Assembly (NCBI GenBank): GCA_014529385.2
Contig: CM043946.1
Location: 34,242,558 to 34,306,557 of the forward strand
Length of the DNA: 64,000 bases
Origin: Adiantum capillus-veneris
Lineage: Eukaryota; Streptophyta; Polypodiopsida; Polypodiales; Pteridaceae
Direction: 5' to 3'
Positions within the stretch are counted from its first letter, which is position 1; each line of letters starts with the position of its first letter. A program made the translations under genes and the position numbers. The notes beneath the pieces are model-generated. The model was not told where the DNA came from and ran no database searches. It worked only from the letters and a program-made list of their open reading frames with translations. Shown here piece after piece: positions 46,942-58,057 of the stretch.

Positions 46942-47555
46942 TCTCGTATCATTTTTGTACTGGATAATAAAAAACAACATATCAAATACAAATTCATGGT
47001 TGCACACTGCACTAACACTCTCACACAAATTTAGGCAAACCCTCAACCATGACTTGAAGACTTTAAGAAATGTGCATGGAAATATAGAGTGCGCTTGAAA
47101 ACACTCTTCACTTTAAACTGCAATCTATTACACATGTAAAATGTGGAGCAAACGAGTGGTTTATAAGGACTTCATCCATATCAAACAATACATGTTAACA
47201 ATCTGGAACATTTCAGCATAGAGTGAATTTTTACCTTATATTTTTCATCGTGTGCACACTAGTTCAAACAAAGCACACACTGACTTAAAGACTTCAAAAA
47301 ATTTAGCAAGATTGTATTTATTAAGGTTGATAGTCATTTTGAATTTAAATGGTATGTTTGCTCGTGTAAAATACAATAAATATGTTATTCCTAATAAAAT
47401 TGTCAAGATCTACTAGAACATGTTAAAAAACTAAAACAATTCAAAGCCTCTTGGAAGATACATGCATCATGATGTATATATTTTCAATTTTGTTTTAGCT
47501 CATTTAAAACATTGGAAGTATACAAATCAGGCTAGGAAATTGCAAAGAATGTCTT
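46942..47555. other. AT-rich, no gene
   Basis: Only low-complexity AT-rich sequence; would be the 5' side of the kinase-like gene. No promoter element stands out from the background. Confidence 0.4.
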
Positions 47556-48015
47556 GCTCTTTAAAAAGATAGAAATTAATACTTTAACATGCAAATTGTG
47601 TTCACACACTTTTTACATAGAATCAATGTAAATGTAGTATTTAAAATACCAATGATCATTGATGCTCTTTAAAAAGAGACAAAATAATTTTTAACATGCA
47701 AATTGTGTGCAAATTCTTTTTTACAGAGAATTTATGTAAATTTAGCGATAAAAATATCAATGATGCTTAGGTACTTTAAAAAGATAAAAATGAATATTTA
47801 ACATGCAAATTGTAATGATTGATGAATAAAAATATTGATGAATGATGAATATTTAACATTTAAAATAGCGATGATTGATGAATAATGAATATTGAACATT
47901 TAAAATAGGCTAAGCGATGAATGATTGATGATTGATGAATATTTAACATGCAAATTGTGATGATTGATGAATATGTAGCATTTAAAATAGCAATGATTGA
48001 TGAATAAAGCATTCT
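47556..48015 (+). repeat. 107-bp tandem repeat passing into short AT-rich repeats
   Basis: Units starting 'gctctttaaaaaga' near 47,556, 47,664 and 47,771 share 'ttaacatgcaaattgtg' and 'tagtatttaaaatacc' / 'gatcattgatg'. From about 47,815 a shorter unit of 'atgattgatgaata' with 'tatttaacat' repeats irregularly to 48,015. Confidence 0.8.
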
Positions 48016-48109
48016 TTTGAATATGACTAGCTAGTATATAATTTCATAAGAACATTTAAAAACAACAAAATCAAACAATTCAAACATTTGTATATAAAAT
48101 ACTCTTCAA

Positions 48110-48500
48110 AGACACGTTACCGGCCAAGTATTTCATATACTTAATACTTAAAAAATTAACTGCATATGCACATGCAAATTATATGACAATTGTACGGTCG
48201 GGTTAACGACTTGAACGCCACATTTATGCAAAAATAGATACTTCTAACAAACGATACTCAATTAGCCACGTTATCGACAGAGTGTCGCCTGAATCTAAGG
48301 AGAAATAATGGCTTGCATACGAGCATCATATAGCCGCGTTACCGATCGATGCCCATATGTTCTTTTGGAAAGGGGAAGGAAAAGTAACTTACCATAAGTA
48401 TACTAGATTTGTTGCATTACCGATGTAGTACCCAAACAGTAAGCCAATACTTACCACAAGGACACCATCTTCCCCGTGTCACCGAGGTGATGCCCCCATG
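48110..48500 (+). repeat. five spaced 'gttaccgat.gatgccc' motifs (subterminal repeats)
   Basis: Variants occur near 48,116 ('gttaccggcc'), 48,272 ('gttatcgacagagtgtcgcc'), 48,339 ('gttaccgatcgatgccc'), 48,414 ('attaccgatgtagtaccc') and 48,478 ('gtcaccgaggtgatgcccc'), spaced about 65-155 bp and close to the right GC-rich end. Transposases of hAT and CACTA elements bind such subterminal repeats; that role is inferred here. Confidence 0.6.
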
Positions 48501-48692
48501 GTAAGCACTATTTTGCAGAATAGATTACGCACACACTCTCATTGTGTGGTAAGGTACCTTATGGACCGCAGTGCAATACAACAAAACGCACGCTACCACA
48601 CAACATATACACACACACAACACTAAACCCAGGTCGTGTGGTCGGTACTCTGCTACTGCCGTGCACTACCTCGCAGAGAATGCTCCCACACG

Positions 48693-48693
<1 letters not shown>

Positions 48694-48785
<92 letters not shown>
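48694..48785. repeat. (CT)n microsatellite
   Basis: About 92 bases of uninterrupted CT, one of the longest in the window. All frames through it are artefacts. Confidence 0.95.
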
Positions 48786-48788
<3 letters not shown>

Positions 48789-48804
48789 GATAGCTCAAAG
48801 AATA

Positions 48805-48912
48805 ACTCCCGCGGGCCTGATCGGGGCCCTATATATATAATTATGTCGGCCCACTAGGCTTTTGGGTATCCCCGGCGGGCCTGCAGGGAAAACTTTAAAG
48901 CCCGACGGGATT
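48805..48912 (-). repeat. right GC-rich end, inverted relative to 40,561-40,670
   Basis: Read on the minus strand it begins TCCCGTCGGGCTTTAAAG and runs through GCAGGCCCGCCGGGG to CAGGCCCGCGGGAGTTA, matching the order of blocks in the left end read on the plus strand. Proposed right terminal repeat of the composite element. Confidence 0.5.
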
Positions 48913-49004
48913 TTAGTGGGTTTACAAGTTTCCCTTGACCGGATTGTTTGTGATCATGTTAAGTATAATCATGTAAATGTGTCAATAAGACCTTGTGATC
49001 CTCC

Positions 49005-49730
49005 TTTGCTCTATATTTGGTCTAACAAAGCTACCAAGCTTGGTTATACAGATTAGATAAGTTAGCATGGCATGAGATGAAATATAAGAGAAGTCAATGT
49101 AATCATAATTGTGTTTTGAAAATGGAGTGGGTTCTAGAATCAATTTTAACAATGGGAGCACAATTGGATTCAACATATCGCCTCCACTCTCTTACTTACA
49201 TTTTTCTTGTCAACGAGATGTGGTAGTAGTGCACATCATAACCTCCTATATAGTAGGAAGGACATCTTTCCATTGTTCTACCTAGGGTTGACAAAAGTTC
49301 TACCAAGTCTAGAAGGACAAAGTGGGTAAATCAAAAAGGTTTTAAAGATAAAGACCCAAAATTGCTACAATATGTAATCATAAAACTTTCATGTCTAATA
49401 GTGGAGTTATCAAAATATTAGATTTCATAATTTTTTATGTACCAAGAAAGCTTCAAATTTCAAAGAGATGAGTTGGGTTTCTTTAATATCACGAATGTGA
49501 TTGATCCTTCCATCTATGTTTCTCTACATATAGCTCACTTGCTTGCATCTCTATCTATGTTTTGTGAACAAGCATGGTAAAAGTGTACATCATTACCTAA
49601 TCACAACAATGCATAGCAGCTTAGTACGATAAGGTGCACACTATTTTCTCATTAATCTTTTATGCCATTTGCACCTTAAAATGTGATAAAAATGAAAGAA
49701 AAATAAGGTCATTTATTGTGTTTTTTTTTT
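49005..49730 (-). repeat. inverted copy of the Helitron interior (27,045-27,840)
   Basis: Read on the minus strand the segment follows the interior of the 26,988-28,146 element: 'gaccttattttt.tttcatt', 'aacatagatagagatg.aagcaagtg', 'acatagatggaaggatcaatcacattc', 'tcctactatata..aggttatgatgtgcact', 'ttgaatccaattgtg' and 'catgctaacttatct'. Neither the TCTATACT start nor the CTAGT end is present, so only the interior was copied or survives. Confidence 0.75.
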
Positions 49731-51716
49731 GCAGGGTTTTTGGCCATTATGCTAAACTAAAGGACGTGGTGCAAAATTATGGTCGTCACATGAAATCTTG
49801 TATGTCATTGATTTTCTCTCCCTCTCTCCCCAATTACAAAAGAATGTTCCTCTTTGAGAGAGATGACTATATTCAACCATTTACATGCTTGAATCTATTC
49901 TCTTATGTAGAATCTACACCATACCAACCATTTGGCTTGGCTCCTACTCCCTTACATGTGAGACTGTACATTGAGACTATTAGCACATAGCAATATTGGA
50001 GCCTATATATATCCAATATATGATGCAATCTTTCATGTTTTGATCAATCTAGACATCTATAGCCCTAATCCATTGTAGTTTCTTGATTTTTGGAGTGAAT
50101 TTGTAAACAATTATGTGATTATGAGCCAGATAGAGTGGGGATAAATGCTTCTAGATTGTATGGATGGAATCCTAGGCTACAAAGAGTTAGATATTTTTGA
50201 ACCCAAAACCTTTGTATTAGGTATAAAATCCATTTTTTGTAAAACCTAAGGGAGGTATTTTCGGTCAATAGGTGATATGACTAGTTCTTAGAGCATTGTG
50301 TACTCTCTTGCTTTCTCTTCAAGCTCATAACTCCCTCATAAAGTGCCCGTTTGAAATTTTGTCTGCTTCATTCCATTCACTGGAGAATTCTCCTCGCAAA
50401 TTTGTGCTTTTCTTGTGATAGAATTGTTTTTTTGTTGTTTCTCACCTCTTAATTTGCTCATAATCTAGGGTTTACATAACAAAACTTCATTTTAGCCATT
50501 GGAGGGGTGTAGGAGCATCATTGCTAAGATCTAGCGTGCATTCAGGACCGAGAATGGTTAGGTCAAATTTGCCTTGTAGATAATAAGAACGATTTTGGCA
50601 AGTGGTAAAAAGGGGTATTTGAGGGCATGGACATGTGTCTTTAGGTGTTATCTACCCATCCTATAAGTTTCTTCTATTTTGGACCTCATTTACTTGATGA
50701 ATCGTTGAGATGTTTTTGCGGTGTCATAGATAGCTATTGTTGCCTAACATGAAGTAGATTTGAGTAAGATTGGGATTTCAAAGTTTAAAAAATATTGGGC
50801 TTATTATCTTCCTAGTGATAGATGCATGTTAAAAGTGAGTTTTATTGGCCAAAAGTACTTGCATTAGGCTATATTAGACCTGAGTACCATCAAATTCCCA
50901 AAGAAGTGCAGATTTTGTCTTGTAGATAATAAGCGCTTTTTTTCTCAGACCTAAAACTAAACTTTTTTAACATTGGAATCTTGTTTGGGTGATATTCTAA
51001 CACCTTTGTGAACGCACAAGAGATTCCATTTGGAGGAAAAATTGGGCCAAAACAACCTTCTCTCTAAATAGAGAGACAAATGAGTCTAAGAACACTTGCT
51101 AGTAAAAATAACTTGATCAAACTTCTGGAAAGGTCTTTAAGCACATTGTTACAACTGTGGGAAGTGAAAAAGTGGGAAAGAGTTGCAAAAATTAGCTCCT
51201 ATATATTAAGTGCATGTATTATTTAAGGGCTTAAAAAGCAATATTTGGACCATTTTTCAACTCCAAAGGTATTAGCATAGTGTAAGGAGGCTCTAATTCA
51301 ATTTTGGTAGCATTTGGGTTTGTACGTTACACTAGATAGTCTCAGAAACCATTACAACCAAACTTTAGACACAAAATTTGGCCTAGAATCCTCAAAATTG
51401 AACCAGACTTCATGAAACTTGATTTGTGGCTTGATTAGGGTGTGGAAATTCAACACATGCCAGAAAAGTTAACACATTCTTTCATTTTGATCCTAGAGAT
51501 AATAAGCGCGCTTAATATCTCCTACCCCCGAAATTCATTTTTTGCAAGTTTTTTCAAAAAGGGATTGGGTCTAGGGTAGCACTAGAGTACTTGGAAAAAG
51601 TTTCAAGTAATGTGGACTCATTTGACTAAACTACAAGATATAGAAACTATTGGGGAAGTAAACCAAATTGCCCAAAAATGGATCTAATCTCATTCAAGGC
51701 TTAATGGATACATGCA
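49731..51716. other. no gene supported
   Basis: A plus-strand 118-codon frame (49,634-49,990) begins in repeat DNA and passes a polypyrimidine-AG ('ttttttttttgcag', about 49,720-49,734) before a protein-like stretch (HYAKLKDVVQNYG...NYKRMFLFERDDY); I do not recognise it. Further right the string 'tagataataagcgc' or close variants occurs near 50,575, 50,921 and 51,486. Nothing else stands out. Confidence 0.35.
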
Positions 51717-52403
51717 TGTCATAAAATCTAATATCTAACCAACCCAAATGATTTTCTCATATTAAACTAATCACTTAATGTGGGAGAATAAACAGGAACA
51801 AGGGATAAGATATACATGTGCTTATAGATCTATTTCAGCACGGGGCCAATGGTAAAGGGGCCCAAATGAGAAAAGGTCTATCAAAGAGCAAGGTTAACCA
51901 ATGGAGCAAAATACCTGAGGGTTGTCTTCATTAAATCCTCCAAAGGTAAGTGTTAAAATCCTTAAAGACATAGTCTTTAATTTTGACTCTTTAGTCACTA
52001 AGGTCCAATCAAGCAAGGGGGAAACTTGCTTAAGCTAGGGTTGTGCTTAAGCGGTGGGCCTGCCTTCTTACCAAGTTCAGAATAATTGATACTAATGAGG
52101 GGGAAAGCCCTACAAAGGAGGGAGGTGGATATTATGTGAGCACCTCACCAATGACCTATACTCTTATGAAAGAAAAGGGGCCACATGTCAAGTGTAGAGG
52201 CACATTACTCAAGCAGGCAAGGGGATAGCTTGCTTAAGCAAGTACTATGCATAAGCAAGGGGGGTGCTAGCTTAACCTCACAAGAGTGAAAGAAGAACAC
52301 TTGTCAAGAGACTACACATCTTGCCCCAAAGGGAGATAAGCTCTCATTGGCTAGAGGGCTACATGGCCCAATAAGCTCAAGGAAAGCCTAGGGAAGGGTG
52401 TCA

Positions 52404-52460
<57 letters not shown>

Positions 52461-53203
52461 GATCATCCCACGAGCTCTCTCACTCTCGTTCTTCCCTTCA
52501 CACACTCTTGTGAAGCAAGAACTCCATCTCCTTCTCCACGCTTGAGAGGTTGAGTGCCTACTACCAGAAGCTCTTGGCCATGGATGCAAATCCACACAAG
52601 AGAATTCTTATGCTTGCTTATCAATCTTTGTAATCTCCATTAACACTATGCTAAGATATACTACATGAGCTATGAGTGATTATGTGCAAGGGGTTAATGC
52701 TTTCTCGTAGAGCTACTTCTACTTCTCTCTTCTTCCTCACTCCCTGCCAACTCTCCTCACCTTTCATGGTGTTTGAGGTCTTGGGATTGAGGCTGGGCAT
52801 TTTCCAATTTCATGCTAATCATGTTTATTGTTGTTACCATGTTAATGCTTGGTGAGTGAATCTTACCATATTCATCTCATCAAGAATGTCTCAAGGAACA
52901 CAAACAGTTGTATTGTAAACAAGTCTTCCGTCATGGAAGAATCTATAATACAAATGCCTATTGGAAGGGGGACACGGCTCCAAAAAATCTGATCCTCTAT
53001 TGGTGTCAATTTCTCTAAACTCTCACTTTCTTTTACAAGTATTGCTCATACCATGTTAATGAAGTAATGTGTTAGTGTTTCTCTCTCCAACCAAGCACTT
53101 TCTTTCTCACTATACATCTACACACATAAGAATGCTCAAGGAAATGCTCAATATGTTATTTACTTTCCGCTCCAACTCAATTTAAAAGGCTAATTCCATT
53201 ACA
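51717..53203 (+). repeat. gypsy 5' LTR
   Basis: Starts TGTCATAAAATCTAATATC and ends AATTCCATTACA. Contains repeated 'ttgcttaagcaag' motifs, the string 'gacacttgtcaagagactac', and a (CT)n run at about 52,407-52,456 that is shorter than in the 3' LTR. Confidence 0.9.
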
Positions 53204-53220
53204 TTGGTATCATAGCATTT
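53204..53220 (+). promoter_or_regulatory. gypsy primer-binding site
   Basis: TTGGTATCATAGCATTT directly follows the LTR end; TGGTATCA is the complement of the initiator-Met tRNA 3' end. Confidence 0.85.
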
Positions 53221-53616
53221 GGTTTCTCTTTTCTTGCTTAAGAAGAGAGGTCCTAAGTAGCCTATAAATGGTTGATGTGGTTAATTATATTAGGGTAAGT
53301 GGAACTGGGATCTATTATCAGTTTTGTTGTGCCCACAATGTAGGGTATGGTGCACAACTCGGGAGCTTTGGACTTAATAATGGAGTCTTTTTAGACTTGC
53401 CTACGGATTTACCATTATTAAGCCATAAGAAGTCCGAAAGGAGCTAGCTCGCGGAAACTCTGCTATGTTAGACCTACTCCTCTGCTCTCTATAGTTAACC
53501 GCTTTGAGCCGTGAGTGTAGATACTTAAGAGACAATTTTCAAAGGCTAAGAGGAGTGACAACTAAGGTTTTGAATTGCCAAAGCATACACTAAGTACATA
53601 CATAAATTTTGTTAAC

Positions 53617-55474
53617 ATGGCTGACAATAATCAAGAGAGTAGAATGAACATTGATAGCTTTGATTTTGCACATGAAGGTGCTAATGATGATGCTGCCATG
53701 TTTGTGAATTATCTAGTCACTAGGTTGCAACCCTGCTTTACAAGCCAAAGTTACTCAACAACTTAGTGCTTATGGAATTTCCATTCCTCTCCAAGAGGAG
53801 AGAGAGCTTAGGAGGACTCTTGAAGAGACCCCAAAAAGAAGACTCTCTCCCATACGATAGGACAAATCCAAAGAGCAAGCAAGCAATGAAAATTTCAGTT
53901 CCTCTGAAGATGTGGCTCCACGAAGACAACGGTCTCGACGATCGCCTACTCCTCCCAAGAGGAAAAGATCAACACACAGTCCTTCTCCTTGTCATTCCAA
54001 AAGACAAGAGAGTAAACAAAGGAAGAAAAGGGCTAGGAAGAGGTCACCACATTCTCCTTCATCTTCACCTTCCACCTCTTCCAATGAAATCTATGGATAT
54101 TCTCCTAGAGAATACAAGAGGGGAGGACATCACAAATCATTCCCTGCATGGAGAAGGTCCCAAAAGTTAAAGAAGTTTAAGGAGGGAACAATTTGATGCG
54201 GCCTTTGGAGACGAGGGCTTTACAGAGTCCTCCAAGCTATGCCATGTAGCTATGCACTTTCAAAAATCAGCTCGTCAATGGTGGGCCAGCCTTCGTGGCA
54301 ACGGTGAAGCCCCAAAGACATGGAAAACTCTACGAGTTTTAATCATGAAGCAATTCCTTGTAAGTGATGCAAAGGAAAAAGACTTACCGCATGGCACAGC
54401 TTGAAGATTCTCTCCCATGATCTATTCACAAATATGTAGACAAGTTTTCGGATTTACATCTCAAGGTTACTGTCTTTCAAAAGATAGACTTTGCTGAGAA
54501 GAAGCAGCAATTCTGTGAGAGATTACCTAAAGAGATGGCCGAATACATCAACTCTCAACGGCCTAGTACTATTAGCAAAGTAATCCATCACACCATTGTT
54601 GCTTCACGTATCAATTTCCATGAAGGGTCTAGACGTAATGTCAAACCCATGGACAACAAAGGTAAAAATGATGCAAAGGGGAAGACCAATGCTCAAAATT
54701 CTTCCCAAAGCACTTCCAACAACAATCGGTCCAAGGACAAGGGAGTTTACAAAGGTAAAAACAAACTCTCTCCTGAAGAGCTTGAAGCTTTTTGCAAGGA
54801 CCATAAGTGTTTCAAGTGTGGGGAGCAAGGACACGGCTATCATTCTTGCTTCAAGAAGAATACTTGCAATGAGACTCCAAGGGCTTCCACCATCGAAGCT
54901 CCAAAAGAGGATGCTCATTGCAAAGGCTCATTACTCTCTTGTGCTTGGGGAAAGGTAAGAGAGCATGATGCATTCATCTTGTTTGACCATGGCTCTACTC
55001 ACAACTTCATATCAACGGAGTTGGCCACCAAGTTGGGCATTCAAGCTTTCGAAACGGCTGATGCAACTTTCAAGGGACAACAAGCCTCTGTTATTCCCTT
55101 GATTGGGAAGTTGAGACTTCATGTCCAAAGCTATGTCAAAGAAGAATTCTTCATCTCTCCTCTCCAACATGAGGATGTTATCCTAGGGGCACCATGGTTT
55201 GATCGCATGGCTGCCAATATGAAGTTCCCTGAAAGGAGAATTTACTTCACTTACAGAGGAAAGAATATGTATATAGATGCTAGTGACTGTGGTAGCACTA
55301 TTTCACTTGGAAATTCTCTTGCTTTTGATAAATCAATGAAGAGCTCAGTCTCTGCGTATATGATTTTTGTCAAAGAGTCTCCAAAAGATCCTAATGTTTC
55401 ATCAAAAGTGAATGGTAGGAATCAAGAAGAGTTAAACTTGTCTAATTTTCCAAAAGGATTCCAAGATGTGTTCA
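53617..55474 (+). pseudogene. gypsy gag and protease
   Basis: ATG at 53,617 opens a short acidic start (MADNNQESRMNIDSFDFAHE). After a break near 53,766 an Arg/Ser/Pro-rich spacer is read in another frame (53,912-54,196: RRQRSRRSPTPPKRKR). The retrotransposon gag core lies near 54,240-54,420 (HFQKSARQWWASLRG, TWKTLRVLIMKQF), again shifted. From about 54,535 to 55,474 the frame is open and holds a zinc knuckle CFKCGEQGHGYHSC (about 54,808-54,850) and an aspartic protease with FDHGSTHNFIS (about 54,980-55,012), where Asp-His-Gly replaces Asp-Ser/Thr-Gly, and EDVILGAPWFD (about 55,170-55,205). Capsid and protease feed the element's replication particle. At least three shifts make it defective. 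Confidence 0.85.
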
Positions 55475-55776
55475 TGTTAACCCTCACGGCACACGGACAC
55501 CCTATCGCCTACGATGGACGCGTATTATGTATTATTTAGAGTCAGGTACCGGGCTTGTCGGACCAATAGGAAAAGGGTAAGAGTGATCGCCGATGACAGG
55601 TGCACTCTAACTGGGACATTCAAGGGATTAGTTGGCTAAGAATGGGCGCCCAAGTGTGAATGGGGTGAGCTCATATAAAAGCCAACTAAACCTAATTTTT
55701 ACTCATTCTCTCATTTGTGCAATAGAAGAGTGCTCTTGCTCTATCTCCATCTCCATCTTCTTCTTCTTCACCTCCT

Positions 55777-55816
<40 letters not shown>

Positions 55817-56067
55817 GGAGAGTGTGTGTGCGATCGAGCATTACGAAGGCATGATGGCGGCGAAGCGGTTGAGCGCGGCACGATTGCAGCTTCTTCTTCA
55901 TCGCGGCGAGGAATCCACCACAAAGGCGAGCGTAGAGCGGTGAGTGACACACCCTTTGTTCTCTTGAGCTTGCTAGTTTAGGCTTGTTGTGTGCTTGGAG
56001 CCGTCTGCGGCTCGCACGCGGTGTATCGGCAAGTCCCTTGCTTCGACAGTGCGGCAAGGAGCGCACA
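55475..56067 (+). mobile_element. solo LTR (593 bp) inserted in gypsy pol
   Basis: Begins TGTTAACCCTCACGG and ends AGCGCACA, so it has TG...CA ends. Flanks are GTTCA (55,470-55,474) and GCTCA (56,068-56,072), a 5-bp duplication with one mismatch. Inside is a core promoter 'catataaaagcc' (55,673-55,683) followed by a CT-rich leader and a (GT)n-(GA)n run at about 55,778-55,815. Removing it and one flank would leave the host pol frame continuous, which supports the borders. No other copy of this LTR lies in the window. Confidence 0.75.
55673..55683 (+). promoter_or_regulatory. TATA box of the solo LTR
   Basis: 'tataaaag' about 200 bp into the LTR, followed by sequence of transcript-leader character. 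Expected place for an LTR core promoter. Confidence 0.55.
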
Positions 56068-57200
56068 GCTCATTGATGATATCCCTATGGACTTACCTCC
56101 AAAACAAGGGGATGATGACCATCGCATTGAGCTCCTTCCTGGAAGCTCACCACCTAACAAGCCTCCTTATCGAGTCTCACAAGCTCAACAAGAGGAGATC
56201 ATGAGGGAAGTACAGGAGCTGGTAGACAAAGGGATGGTGAGGCCTATTTCCTCCCCCTTTTGTTCTCTAGTCCTTTTAATTAGTGCAAAAGAAAAGTGGT
56301 GCATACCGCATGTGTGTGGACTATCGAGCATTAAACCATATCATTATCAAAAACAAATTTTCCGTGCCTCGGGTAAAAGATCTGTTTGATAAGCTACAAG
56401 GCTCTACCTACTTTAGTAGGATTGACCTTAAGAGTTGCTATCATCAAATAAGGATAGTGGATGAAGATATCTTAAAGACCGCGTTTTACACAGCTTTTGG
56501 TCGTTATGAATATCTAGTCATGCCTTTTGGTTTGACTAATGCACTAGCTACATTCAATCGTCTAATGGAGAAACGTTTTAGATCATACCGCAAATTCACT
56601 GGATTGTTCATTGATGATATCATCATCTACTCCAAGTCTTGGGAGGAACATAAGCAGCATCTCCAAGTGGTTTTTCAAGCATTGAGGGAGAATAAGCTTT
56701 TCCTCAACCAAAAGAAAAGTAAATTTTTCCTTCAAGAGATTCAATACCTAGGTCATATTATCTCTCAAGATGGTATCGTATGGATCCATCAAAGTTAGAG
56801 GTAATAAAAGCATGGCCTAACCCAAAGAATCTACATGAGCTAAGAAGCTTTATTAGTATGTGCGCATACTATAGACGTTTCATAGTAAAGTTCTCTCAAA
56901 TAGCAGGACCACTACATGACTTAACTAAGAAGAACGTTAAGTATGTATGGACTGCTAAAGAGAAAAATTCTTTTGATAATCTCAAGGAGAATCTTACCTC
57001 CCAACCAGTCCTCATGCTTGCGGATTTCGCAAAACCATTTGAGGTCCAATGTGATGCTTGTGGTGATTGTCCTGGAGCAGTTTTGCTTCAAGAAGGGCAT
57101 GCCATAGCATATGAAAGCCAATGACTCAATACTGATGAACGAGTCTTGGGCATTTATGAGAAGGAGCTTTTAGGTAAAAAGAGATTCTCTACCCGCTCGC
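56068..57200 (+). pseudogene. gypsy reverse transcriptase and RNase H start
   Basis: Continues pol after the solo LTR: IPMDLPPKQGDDDHRIELLP, then PYRVSQAQQEEIMREVQELV. After a frameshift near 56,285 comes [51 protein letters not shown] and the catalytic FIDDIIIYSKS (about 56,605-56,640). A second shift near 56,780 leads to KAWPNPKNLHELRSFI and RNase H (FEVQCDACGDCPGAVLLQ, about 57,040-57,095; DAC for the usual DAS). A stop at 57,122 and loss of similarity after about 57,170 end it. RT is close to intact apart from the shifts; RNase H is truncated and integrase absent. Confidence 0.9.
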
Positions 57201-57270
57201 TAAGTAAAATTCACTAATGACTACGACTTTATCTCTTCTACCTCATAGTCGAGGACGACTATAATTTCAA

Positions 57271-57281
57271 GAGAGAGGTAA
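57271..57281 (+). promoter_or_regulatory. gypsy polypurine tract
   Basis: 'gagagaggtaa' directly before the 3' LTR start; preceded by 'aatttcaa'. Normal site of plus-strand priming. Confidence 0.65.
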
Positions 57282-57972
57282 TTTCATAAAATATAATATC
57301 TAACCAACCCAAATGATTTTCTCATATTAAATTGATCACTTAATGTGGGTGAATAAACGGGAACAAGGGTTAAGATATAGATGTGCTTATAGATCTATTT
57401 CAGCACAGGGCCAATGGTAAAGGGGCCCAAATGAGAAAAGGTCTATCAAACAGCAAGGTTAACCAATGGAGCAAAAGAATTTAGGTTTGTCTTCATTAAA
57501 GCCTCCAAAGGTAAGTGTTAAAAGACTTAAAGACATAGTCTTTAATTTTTACTCTTTAGTCACTAAGGTCCAAGTAGGCAAGGGGGCAACTTGCTTAAGA
57601 TAGGGCTGTGCTTAAGAAAGGGGCCTGCCTACTTACCAAGTTCAAAGTACTTGCTACTAATGAGGGGCGAGCCATATAAAGGAGGGAGGTGGATAGTATG
57701 TGAGCACCTCACCAATGACCCATACTCTTATGAAAGGAAAGGGGCCACATGTCAAGTGTAGAGGAACATTACTCAAGCAGGCAAGGGGGCAGCTTGCTTA
57801 AGCAAGGGTTGTGATTAAGAAAGGGGAGTGATAGCTTAACCTCACAAGAGGGAAAGAAGGACACTTGTCAAGAGACTACACATCTTGCCCCAAAGGGAGC
57901 CAAGCTCTCATTGGCTAGAGGGCTACATGGCCCAACAAGCATTAAGGAAAGCGTAGGGAAGGGGGTAGAACT

Positions 57973-58057
<85 letters not shown>

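Larger units (their letters stand above)
40561..48912 (+). mobile_element. candidate hAT-type composite with kinase-like cargo
   Basis: Both limits are GC-rich, GGGCC/CCGGGC-bearing sequences in an AT-rich setting, and read inward from each side they align imperfectly: CGCCGGGCTTT..CTTTTGCC then GGGCCCG, against CGTCGGGCTTT..GTTTTCCC then GGCCCG, each ending near GGCGGGAGT or GCGGGAGTTA. Such G/C-rich 'GGGCCGGGCTTT' ends are common in plant hAT elements. Between them lie a hAT transposase relic (plus), a kinase-like pseudogene (minus) and a right-hand block of subterminal repeats. The exact tips and an 8-bp target duplication were not found. The two ends could instead be separate small palindromic hAT MITEs. 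Confidence 0.4.

Noticed and set aside
48542-48857. Open frames of 73-89 codons around the CT run
   Set aside because: Repeat translation only; starts and ends differ in every frame.
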